Under the pieces are notes generated by a model. The model was not told the DNA's origin and did not search any database. It worked only from the letters and a program-made list of their open reading frames with translations. Below, in pieces: positions 39,104-51,100 of a stretch of DNA of 64,000 bases (position 1 is the first letter of the stretch; each line of letters starts with the position of its first letter). This DNA is from Liolophura sinensis (lineage: Eukaryota; Mollusca; Polyplacophora; Chitonida; Chitonidae), in NCBI RefSeq assembly GCF_032854445.1, contig NC_088301.1, forward strand, positions 8,864,281 to 8,928,280. Direction: 5' to 3'. The translations under genes were made by a program, and so were the position numbers.

Positions 39104-40976
39104 AGGTCAAGAATTGTGATATATAGCTTGAAGTCAGAATTTGTAATTGTATTCCTTAAGTTAAGAATTTGGTAATATATCACCCTGATTAATTGTTGTA
39201 ATATTGCCTAAGTTCTAGTCTTGTGTCCTTTTCCAATGATGAGCGTTTTTGTAAAGTCGTCATTATAATGTGTGTATTTGTTACCTGAACGTTATGAAAG
39301 TTTAAAATTTAAAGCAGTTTTCCTTTCTGTATTTAGAATTTAAATTATTAAGTTTATTTAAACTACATGGAAAGGGCAAATGTGCTGGAACTTCTCTGTT
39401 GTTTGTATGCTCAGCTTTTGTGTACAAGTAGATATGTGCATGTAATATTTATGACAATACCAGAGCGAACTGAAACCCCTTTTTATAGCTATCATAAAAT
39501 GATATGAATCTGATCAATTATAAGCTTTTTGTTGCATTGTTTGTTACAAGTATGCACTATAACCACTCCCTACACTGAATACAGGACTTCCTTGATGAAA
39601 GTGATTTTAAATTTACAATGATTTTCTGACACATTGCATGTATATACCTTCACATTCCACAAGTTAACTCTGATCCTGTTGACCCCTGTTTAAATTGTTT
39701 ACCTAGCTTCAACTGCCAAGCCCACCTAAATATTAAGACCTGAGCATTTATGGTCCAGTGTGTTCATGCATTAACACCAGCAAGTTATAAATATAACAGT
39801 GATTTGTTGTGTGGTCAGCCTCACCAGTTCTGTCAGGTTACCGTGTTTAGGGAGTCTCTGACAGGCTGTGGATTATGGGATAGTTGTAGCCTTCCGGCCA
39901 TGTGGGTAAAGTGCCTGGAAGACGGCCTATTGATTTCTTGTCATATGTTAGTGGCTCTGCCGTAACTTGTGGAGATTATAGTGAGAGCTGGGGAGTTGAC
40001 GAATTGCTAAAGGAGGAGCCCCCTTCACACTGTCTGCGTCCCTACTGCTCAACTCCTCAGCACTGACTCCAGAGTGTATAGGGCCGGGAGGTAGACCTGA
40101 AGAAGCAATCTCTACCCTTGGTATCCGTGCACAAACTCCCCCGCTGGTCTGTGGGATTCTCTGGAATAGAAAGGTATTTACATAGCCTACATCTCAAAAT
40201 GCACAGATCCTGATGCTTTCATTATTATAAGAATTCTTGTGTGTATTGTTATGACATGTTTGAAATTACTGAAAAAATACTGGATTTTTTTTTTTCTTTC
40301 TAACCGAAATATAGGTTCTTGTTGCAGGTTTTCTTAGATTTTTTTTTTTTTCTCTGAATACAGCATGATGTATTTAGTTTGTTAAAACACAGCTATCTTG
40401 AACATGCTTATAATTATGCAGCAGGAAAATATGAACATGAAAGGTGTCTTTTCTGCTTTTTCGTGTGTGAGTGTTCTTTCGGGCTAATGCCAGGATTTTA
40501 TACTTTTTTTCACAATCTCAATTCCGACCATGTTCATGCTGTTTTTAGAGTTTATTTTTGTGTACATTTGGTTTTTGTGGTTTTTCCATTTTGGGCGAAT
40601 TTCAAAGAAAAGTGTTTTTCTTCTTTATTTTTTTTCTCCTTTTGTTTTTTTTCAATGTGAAGAAAACTATCTGAGCCGTTTTATAAAAAGTGGTCAGTAT
40701 GTCATATGTGTTGATTATCAGTACTGAGCTCAAGAGATTGGACATATACCTGTCTAGTAGATATTCACAAGTCACAAAAACAGTGAAGAACACAATAGTC
40801 CTGTTTTCATCAACTCCGTGCCACAGTTGTGTGTTAATTTTAACCACCATATGGCTGTAATTTTGCAGAAATGGTGTTATGAAACCAGATGATTATTCAT
40901 TCTTTTGCTTGTTGCTCATCTTCGTGTCTTGGCCAGAAACACGAGCTGACTCTAGTTCTTGAATCTTTTTTTCATG

Positions 40977-41150
40977 TTTGCAAGATGTTTATGCAGGCAT
41001 ATTGAGGGAGTATTTTATTCAGACTGATTAAATTTTACTTTTTGTGAAACTCTGAAATTGGCCTACCCAATAAATATAGTTATGTTGACAAAATGTGCAT
41101 AAATCACACTGGATGTTGCTGTTTTTTATGTGAAAAGGTTGAGAATTAGG
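40977..41150 (+). mobile_element. TIR element family A copy
   Basis: Core GACTGATTAAATTTTACTTT and TTTGTGAAACTCTGAAATTG, right end TTATGTGAAAAGGTTGAGAA. The left end is eroded. Confidence 0.7.
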
Positions 41151-41193
41151 TACATGTAAGACAGAAGGACATTAATGCGCTTGATCCACTGTA

Positions 41194-41320
41194 AGTCTTC
41201 TGCCTATTTGCATGGGTTTAGGGCCCTGTTTCCTCTCACCAAAATGCTGGCCGTCGTCGTATATGTGAAACATTCTTGAATACGGCATAAAACACCACTC
41301 AAATAAATAAATACATAAAT
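41194..41320 (+). mobile_element. SINE family 1 copy, 5' truncated
   Basis: TTTCCTCTCACCAAAATGCT, then GTGAAACATTCTTGAATACG and an AAATAAATAAATAC tail. Lies between two family A elements. Confidence 0.8.
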
Positions 41321-41324
41321 CAAC

Positions 41325-41523
41325 CTATTTGCATGTTTGTAAAGTGTTTATTCAAGCATATTCTGAAGGTATTATTCTGTTTGGACTGATAAAATCATAC
41401 TTTTTGTGACGCCCTGAAACTGGCCAATCCAACCAGTGTAGTTTTGTCTGCAAAATCTAATTAATAATGTGCATAAATTGTGTGGAGAGTTGCTCTTTCA
41501 TATTCAAAAAGTTTGAGTATTTA
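41325..41523 (+). mobile_element. TIR element family A copy
   Basis: GCATGTTTGTAAAGTGTTTA, then TTTGTGACGCCCTGAAACTG, ending CATATTCAAAAAGTTTGAG. The second family A copy within 350 bp in the same orientation, with a SINE between them. Confidence 0.72.
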
Positions 41524-43433
41524 GGTTCGTTAATTGAAAACTGAGGACTACACTTGGATAAATCCACAGGTGACAGTTCTATTTGATGGTGAAGCTTTCT
41601 GCTAATGTACAGTCCATAGTGCGTCCACATGCACATGGGATAGTTATATGTATGCTCAACCAGTAGCTTGAACATTGTAGGCCTACGTGTGCTTCCTCAT
41701 AAATATGTCTGAACATAGCTTTTACTGTGTAAGTGTCCATAAATATTGATTTGATTGTACTTCACTTTTGATGGCTGCAACTTGATCATATAAAGCAGGA
41801 CATTTGTAGGCGGCCGAGTCGAAGATTGTCGGTATCAAAAAAAACAAGGCCATGTTAGCTGTGTTGGAATGTATGATGCAATGATACAGTAGACATGTAC
41901 TTGGTTTTACCATACTGATGCTGGAAATGACAAATTCCCAATGAGGGTGGAGAGACTTTGTTATTGGTATTTTTATCAGCATAGATCGACTGATAGGTTA
42001 TTCAGCATCAAATAGATTGAGTTGTTATAATGGAGGGTGGAGGTTCGGGAAACACACGAAGTTTTGATAAATGTGGTCTGCGATATCCATCAGAGGTGTT
42101 TTGACAGGTTCATAAACATTTCTTGTAGCTCTAGATTGGCAATCTCTTTCCCTGCCTGTAACTATACCTGTATGGTTTGTACATTGTTCTGTCGCAGCTA
42201 CAGCAATAATCCTGTAGCTTATCTGATGTGCTATCTGTGTCTTCAACCCCCTGTTATTACAGTGCTTCATTGACTGGTGTGACTGGACTGGTGTCTATTT
42301 GAATTGATCGGGCACATCAGTGTGTTAATTGTAATATCATGAAGGGTGTAGGTGCTTTTGATGTATGCGTGGTATGCGTGGTCTTCATGCCTACATATAC
42401 TAAACTATGCAGTTCTGTATGTACTGTGTGCTTGGTAATAATATTGTAGCTGGATTTAACGAAATAGGATTTAAGAAATAAATTTAACGTAGGGAAGTTT
42501 CATATATTCATTTTTTTATGAATTTTCACCGAAGTTTTGTTAAAATCGTTATCTGAGGCCATACTAGTTAATTTACGAAGTCAATATTTGCCAGTATAGC
42601 GTTTATTTATTCTCGTAGGAAGTTTTAAACGTAGGTTATCTGTTTCATGGATGACTGATGTAGTTGTTGTTGTGTATCGGCATTCCTACATATTTGGGAT
42701 AATTATAAGTATTTTTCAGCAATGCAATGTTGATAATGTAGAAATTACGGAATTCTGTGTCATTGTCTTATCTGGAAAATCTTTACCTTCCGTTTTCGTT
42801 CTTGTTTCACACAGAAAATATGACATCGTTGTCCTAAGTTCAACCTCGAAAGCAGAAGTTTGTGTTGCCACCATTTTTGTACAGGCTTTTAGAAATCGGA
42901 CCAGGATTTTCCCACCACAGTTTGAAAAGGAATTTATCATTTAATACCCTTGTGTGGAAATTGGTCATACTATTTGAGTAATATGGATGAAAATATGGAC
43001 TTCTCAGACACTGGCATTTACATTTTGGCTTCAAAGCAAAGCCATTATTTTGGAGTTCCTGGTTGCGATCGTGATGACGTCATCATGTCATCTGTTTTTA
43101 CAAACTGTCCAAAATTGCTATTCTGACAAATCAGAGTCTTCTGATTTGGTTCATTGCTCTGCCCACACCATGTGGAAATCTATAAATAGGCTGATTTTTC
43201 AACGTCTGCAGATGGCCTAGGAATCTGCCAGGAGGTGAGACCAAATTGCTGGTAAGCATTCTCAGTAAGTAGCTATTTTATTAAGAGTGGGAAAATTCTT
43301 GTACCATGAATTGGAAAACAGTCCCAGTATTGGGAATAGTGATTTGTGATCCAGTTTAAGAATTCAGAGACATTTGACACTTGGTGGAAATCAGTCCCAG
43401 GAAGCCGGGAATACGTGTCAAAAATCTGGGAAT

Positions 43434-43822
43434 TTTCCCAGTCCCAAAATTCTGGGTCTAACGATACCTGAGAATCCAGCTCCAGTCTCAAACAAGTGGA
43501 ACTTGTCTGAGATATCAAAAGTGGACCACAGAGACTATATACCAGAATAAATCACCGGAACTTTGGTACTTCCATTTGAGACGAGTCTCTTTATACTTTT
43601 CCCAGTCCCATAATTGTGGGACTCTCCAGTCTCACGAAATCTGCGAATCCAGCTCCAGTGTTATGCAAGTAGAAATTATCTGAGATATCAAAAGTGGACC
43701 ACAGAGATCATATACCAGAACAAATCACCTGAACTTTGGTACTTCCATTTGAGAGGAGTCTCATGATACTTTTCCCAGTCCCATAATTGTGGGACTCTCC
43801 AGTCTCACGAAATCTGAGAATC
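43434..43822. repeat. 173-bp tandem duplication (about 2.2 copies)
   Basis: GAGATATCAAAAGTGGACCA occurs at 43509 and 43682, 173 bp apart, and the flanking TTTTCCCAGTCCCATAATTG block also recurs. A 29-bp duplication (CTTAGCTGGGACTCTGTCCC) follows at about 43827-43880. Confidence 0.9.
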
Positions 43823-44439
43823 ATATGACTCTTAGCTGGGACTCTGTCCCATATGACACTTAGCTGGGACTCTGTCCCATATTACACTCAACTGTTTGGT
43901 ACTGGTGTCAACTGTTTGTTCCTCCATCGTCATAATAAATATTCATCATCTGATTCACTGAAAATCTGTTGTTGGAGAACATTCATTTCGTATAAGAATT
44001 TAGAATCTCATGTACAAGTCATACTGGAGAACAGCCTGAGTTCAGGAAATGTTATAAAATCGGATCCAAATAGTAGCGGCGTCTCCGTGATAGTAGCCCA
44101 ACATTTTCAACATGTCACATGATACAATTGGCCTTTTTTTTTTATACCTTAAGCGATAAAAGAGTTTGAACTCGAAACATCCCTATGCTCGTGCATACCG
44201 GGTGTTTCATTTAGGTCATGCAGGAATATGCTTTTCTTACTACTCGCTTAATTGTATGGTGTATTAACACAGATCTCTTGATCTCTTCTCTATTTTGTTC
44301 TCATTTTCTTCAATAATTTTAATGCAAAAGTTAGGCAGGAAAGACGGGACAGCTCTTATCAGTGGTCAAACTGCATTTTCATTTTCGATTTTATGGATTT
44401 TCTGTGTAAACCTAAGAGGAAGAAAAACAAGAAACACAA

Positions 44440-45331
44440 GATCATCTGAACACAAAAAAAAAACAACTGAACACAAGAAACACAAAACGAATGAACACAA
44501 AAAAAAACAACTGAACAGAAGAAACACAAAATCGACTGATCACAAGAAACAACTGAACACAAGATACACAGAATCAACTGAGCACAAGCAACAACTGAAC
44601 ACAAGATACACAAAATCACTACTGAACACAAGCAACAACTGAACACAAGATACACAAAATCACTACTGAACACAAGCAACAACGGAACACAAGATACACA
44701 AAATCACTACTGAACACAAGCAACAACGGAACACAAGATACACAAAATCACTACTGAACACAAGCAACAACGGAACACAAGATACTCAAAATCACTACTG
44801 AACACAAGTAACAACGGAACACAAGATACACAAAATCACTACTGAACACAAGTAACAACGGAACACAAGATACACAAAATCGACTGATCACAAGAAACAA
44901 CTGAACACAAGATACACAAAATCACTACTGAACACAAGCAACAACTGAACACAAGATGCACAAAATCACTACTGAACACAAGCAACAACTGAACACAAGA
45001 TACACAAAATCACTACTGAACACAAGCAACAACTGAACACAAGATACACAAAATCACTACTGAACACAAGCAACAACTGAACACAAGATACACAAAATCA
45101 CTACTGAACACAAGCAACAACTGAACACAAGATACACAAAATCACTACTGAACACAAACAACAACTGAACACAAGATACACAAAATCACTACTGAACACA
45201 AGCAACAACGGAACACAAGATACACAAAATCACTACTGAACACAAGCAACAACGGAACACAAGATACACAAAATCACTACTGAACACAAGTAACAACGGA
45301 ACACAAGATACACAAAATCACTACTGAACAC
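44440..45331. repeat. 44-bp tandem array (with a diverged left part)
   Basis: From about 44580 on, 44-bp units of AAAATCACTACTGAACACAA plus GCAACAACGGAACACAAGAT and ACAC repeat with few changes. The left part (44440-44580) uses shorter related units. Almost free of T on the plus strand, so both strands stay open by composition. Confidence 0.95.
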
Positions 45332-47897
45332 ATTCAAAGCTCATGTACGTGCATGTATCGATATTGAAGGTTGTCATAACCACCACACCATACAAACATT
45401 GAGGAATCTGAGCTAGCAAAAATGCAGGCCTGCATAGGGTCTTGAAAATTGTAGTAAGCCATAAATGTTTGATGTACCAGAGTAATTTAATCCTGGGTAC
45501 AGGCTGTATTGAAATGTAGACCAGGTTGGTTTTTTGTATACATAAGGGCTTTGTCCAGGCAGATGTACATGTACAGTGTATCTATCGTTTGTCTTGTGCT
45601 CTGCTTCTGGAAGACATTTTGGGCTTCTACTTGCATATGTGTCTGGGACCTTGTTTTAAGGCATGCCTTAAGCAAAATTAGGCACTTTTAAATCTTAATG
45701 TCATTGTAGGCGTGAAAAATTTTTTGGTATATGTATTACAGCTATAAAGAATCCATGTGTCTTCGACAACAGTGTGGTGTTTAGATCCTTGTAATAGTAG
45801 AGCCATCAAATGTAATGGAAAGCAGTTTGTTTCCAAGAGAGAGTGAAGATAGAGCTCTACATTAGGTATGAACAAGACTCTTTCTTTTCTCGAATTGTTA
45901 TAAACATTGTGAGATTCCATTTTTATGAAACAAAAGGTTCAGCAGACTAAATTTTTTGTTTCCGCCTTCCAAATTAAGCCTTCAAGAGCTGCTGAGTTTG
46001 AAAGTGGTGAAGTTTCTAACAAATTTTTAGACCAATATGGACAATTCATGAAACGCTGACTGATGTATTTATGTCTGATTTATTTATTTAATTGCTAGGC
46101 ATAAGACGTCATACTCAGGAACTCAATTTTGACATTTGGGTGGAGAAAGCCAGAGGCTCTAGCCATGAATGTATAATTACTAGAATATCATTACATGTTT
46201 ATCAGTTGATAATCAGATTATTAGAAACACCATTCTGAGAAAATCCACCAATTAAACAAATAAATAATTAACCCAGCTTCCTTTATACATTGCGGTAGTT
46301 TACGGAATATGAAGTTTGTTTGAGGTTTGGTTTTTATGCAAGGTTTGTATATATTATTATTTGAGCTTAAATAAAGTAAATATTTAGTTGTTGTAACAGT
46401 GAAGATCAAATTCTGTGGAATGAAAGAAAGCAAAAAATTCGGAGGTTTTCGTATTCTGATTGAAGGTATCAGTTGGGAGGTTTATCATTCGATCCAAACT
46501 GTGACATTCAAATCTGGCCTTTGGGATAGAGAGGATTTTGTGCGAAGCAAGTAGATATCTTAAAAGAAAGCACTCAAGCTCATTTCAAAGTTAATGAGGT
46601 GCTTTAAGATGGGTACAATCTCCAGGGCATTGGGTTGACAAGGGCTGTAATTTCACGGCCGTCTTCCTGCTGGCGATTTCTGCTTCTTCATACTAGTCTC
46701 ATCCTGCTCTCCTTATCAGCCAATTGAAGTAGAGAATTATGTTACTCTCTCTCTGTAATATCCTCCATGAGGGCTCAGACAAGTGTAACATCTCTTTAGC
46801 TGTTACAGGCCGCATTCCTGGAGGCACAGGCTCGAACCAGAATCCACCGAATCTCGCTAAGAACTATTGATTATTGGTGTACTAGGACTGTATCTCCCTG
46901 TCCGTATTGCAAGGCGTTACATCCTTCGCTTTCCATGCAGAACCTCACATCTCCAATTTCTGATGAGAGAAAATGGTGCAAAAACTCTGTGAAAACCGAG
47001 TCAGATGCAGAGAAACTTAGGCTTCACGAATCGCCCAAAAATATGTATGAGCTGAATTTTTGACATCCATGCAAGATAATCGATTTAGTTCTCTAAAGCT
47101 TAATTTACAATTGTGTATGACTTGTTCACTTGGGATTTATTTTTACAGAATTCCAAGGCAATTACCATTGCTGCCTTTCTTTCTTCCTATTTTGTATGGG
47201 GTTTTTTTTTTGGTGTTTTGGGTGTTTTTTTGCCTCCGGATAGCAACAATTCTCACTACCCTATTCTCTACCTGGCTTCATCAGAGTATTAATCTAAATT
47301 TTTTTGCCTGGTATTAATCAGTTTTTACAAGGTGCTAACTCATTAGAGATCGTTATCCAGCCATTATAGTTTTCAGCTTTAGGCGTGTTAGGACGTGGCT
47401 AGATAGCTGATAATGACTTTGCCCGTAGAAAATGACTTTGCCCATAGAAAATTTCCGTTGCCACAATCTTTCCAGTGATAGTTTTTCTGTTATCATGCAA
47501 TACAGTTTCCAAAATTTTTGCCATTAAAACTGTAATTTGTGGGAAAAACACATTTTGGAATTCAAAATTAAATGTGTCTGTAAACTTTCATACTCTTTTG
47601 TTCAGTCTGCATGTAGCTCAGTCTTCCATTTATTGCGGATCAGAAGTTCATTGGTTACTTACAGTGCTACTTCAGAAGCCAGGCAGAAATATTGAAATGA
47701 TAAGAGGAAGTGAGTCAAAGTATTTGTCAGTTTCTGTAAAATTTTCCTCACCTGACATGATAATATGCCTTATGTGACGATAAATGTGGCCGATATGACA
47801 TCGAGCAGTGCTGGCATGAAAAGTGAATAGTCAAAATTCACTCTTCAGACTGTTTGTATCCTTACCCTGTTATTTGACCCTGTTTTTAAAACATACC

Positions 47898-48153
47898 GGG
47901 GGCCTCCTTGGCTCAGTTGGTTAGCGAGCTAGCGCAGCATAATGACTGAAGAGCCTCTCACCAATGCGGTCACTGTGAGTTCAAGTCGAGTCCTCTCCCG
48001 CCGTACATGGGAAGGTCTGACAGTAACCTGTGGATGGTCGTGGGTTTCCCCTGGTCTCTGCCCAATTTCCTCCCACCATAATGCTGGCCGCCATCGTATA
48101 AGTGAAATATTCTTGAGTACGGCATAAAACACCAATGAAATAAATAAATAAAA
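47898..48153 (+). mobile_element. SINE family 1, full length with tRNA-derived head
   Basis: The most complete copy in the window. A box TGGCTCAGTTGG (47909-47920), B-box-like GAGTTCAAGTCGA (47977-47989), then the family core (GGGAAGGTCTGACAGTAACC, CACCATAATGCTGGCCGCC, GTGAAATATTCTTGAGTACG) and a (AAAT)n tail. The A-to-B box distance of about 56 nt is within the range of a tRNA promoter with a variable arm. Confidence 0.9.
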
Positions 48154-51100
48154 CATACTGGTCTAAAACAGCTTGCAGTGCTAGCTTGTAGCCTACAAAA
48201 TGGCAGTCTTTTTTTGGATTTAAGATGATTTAAATTTCCTGCCAGCATGTAATATGTACAGCTATCTATATACTGTATATATCTATATACTGTCATACCC
48301 TAAATGTGCATAACCAGGATGGTGAAATCTTTACAGAATTCAGGAGTAAAAACAAATATTAAGACAAACATAACATTTGTGAGTGATAGAAGATATATTC
48401 TGGTCAGGGCAATATTTGCCTGTTGGTTAGTGACTGATAAACCTGTTTGCCTTTAATGATGAACACCTTTCAGTTTCCGTTATTGTTTATCAGATACACA
48501 TTTTCGTGTATACAAGTTTTTGAGTAAATCTTCGACCTTTCAACCACTAAAGCACTTTTTTCATGGGTTTAAGTAAAGATTAAGTAAATTTAGGTGGGAA
48601 AAAGTTTGGCAGAATTATTATTATTACCACCATTTCTCACCAGATTATAATGTCTTGTAGAAGGAAATTAAGCAAGAATGCACCAGATGCGATATTTCGA
48701 AAGCGACTCTGGAGCCTGATGAGCATTGTGTCTGTCCAGATGTGCAAGCATACAGTTCATTTTCAACTGCCCACACACTACCATTGATTTGGGGTCAATA
48801 CAAACTAGATGGGATGCGGATGGGGATTTTGGCCTACAGTCTAATTGTAAACCACGACTCATAACAATATCGGCATTTGGTCGAGCACAGCTCTGGTTAT
48901 TGTCAATTTGTGTGATTTACAAGCTTATATGTCAGCGAGAATTTGGACATGGAATGTATCATGTGCTTTGGACCAGAGTAATGTTTGAGAGGGCAGGAAG
49001 GCAAGATGGAGTTAAAAAAATAAATGGCATTAAAGGACTGAAATCTGTCGTTCACTTTGGTGTGCGTTAAGACTTGAGATTCGGAACGGATTGGGGGCAG
49101 GGGATGGATGAGGTGAAAATGACAAGACTGAAATAAAGAATAATACCATGGGCAGGTTAAATTCAAACTCTAATCCAGATGCACCAGGTTTAGCTGTGAA
49201 ATACATGATGTCTATAACCTTAAAGGTTTTGCAAAACTTCCAAATCATACAGAGTTGACAGGTAGTCATATGAAAACTTGTCAAAATGTATGTATCGATA
49301 TATATACACATGTAAATGGTAGTTATGTATGTTGTTTTATTTACACAAATAAATTGTGTATATGGTAATGTGCTGAAGTGCCTTTTCTTTGTCCAGTGGT
49401 GATGTGCATGTTGACTGTGTGATTTTTGAACAGTGCCATTCATTAATTTCCACTAGACGTGACGGAAATTCAAGAAATGTTGAGCTTTAATCTGAGCATG
49501 TAATCAGTGTAATGCACGCAATTTCCTGAATACGAGAGTTCTGAAATACAGCTATTGACAGTAATACAGTGTATTGTATGATGGGTTTGCAGTAAGGATG
49601 CATTCAAGCCATTGTAATATCGTCTCTGCAGACATCCTCTTTTGATGTATGTGAAGTACTTACAACAGTGTGGTATGCCTGTCACGTTTTGTTTTCACCT
49701 CCCACTGAACAAAAATCGATCTTTGGCTTTTCATCGACGCAGAAAAAACACTGTCTCGGTTGTGCATCAAACTATGGGTGGTGACTCTAAGGGATATGTA
49801 GCCCCATTTTGGGGTCCTTCATTGATATTGATCATGACACAGAACTTTATATTTTTTCCAATACCTGCCAACACTAATACAGACAAATATCTTTGGTATA
49901 GAATCATCTTTTTGAAGTGTTTTTATTCTGTGGATCAAAAGTAGTGTAAACAAACTATGGACAGCTACATGTATTAATTACAATTTGGACGTGATCTACA
50001 CGTATGTAATTATGACAGCCAAAACTGCATACATTTAAATGTACATGTATACAGCCACATGCAAGTAGCATCAATTCAAACATGAATTTAATTTTTTAGC
50101 ACTGCAGTTTTTTTTCGTTTCCTGGTGTATTTATTCAAAACCATTGTAACTAGGTTGTTTGTTTCATGATTTCATTGACAACTCCCTTAATCATGAACAA
50201 ATATGTCATGTGAAAGCTCTTGGCCAAAATGAAAAGGTGTCACTTTTTGATTCAAGAAAAGAACTTGGAATTGAGTTAATCAGCATTTAGATCATGAAGC
50301 CCAGAAAATAAAAGATTTAGAATGGCATGAATTTAATGCACATGTTAATGTTCGTCTGCATGCATGTATGTGTATGTATATAGTCAGAATCTGTAATCAT
50401 GCTTTCAGTGAAGTTACTACTCTACAGGAAAGAGTGACTTGTGTTTGCCAAATGTACTTGACATTGCAGTTTCTGAGTGAGGTAGAAAATCATTTGGCTC
50501 TGTTAAATGTCCATATGTTAAAATGCACCAGAGTATGGCTGAAGTACTGCAGGGTGAGGTAAAAACAGAATTATTCTTTGTTTGTTCCTGGAAAACTCAT
50601 GTCAGATTATAATTACCTTTAATGCCAATCAAAAAGAAAATACTTCTGCATGTAAAGGGTTCCTAGTGTATTTATTTGGATGATTTCCGAGTAAAGTAAC
50701 GATGTCGGGTATTAAGGGATGTTACATCACTGTTAGAACTTCAAAACAAATTTCTCGAAAATAGAATGATGTCCCTTTGCAACGTGATGTCTTTGCTTTA
50801 TGGCGCAGTAGGGTCAGTCTATCAGTTATAAATATAGGGTGGTATGATTTACAGAATGTAGGAAATTAATTTAATTCAGTCAAGATTAATCTTTTGAATT
50901 TTTTTTTAGTGTCTTCGTGTGTCAAATTTTGTAAAAAAACCAGATTATATTCCGCCCATAGTTATACATATTTTTCCTCTGTCATGTCTCCGTGTTCTTG
51001 TTACAATAACACATCATGAAACTTCACATCATATGAATTGGTTGTTGGTATGCTTGTAGGAACCCACTATAAATTCTGTTTCTTTTTTTTTATGATAAGT

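Noticed and set aside
44295-44642. 115-codon Lys/His-rich frame
   Set aside because: Created by the tandem repeat at 44440-45331.
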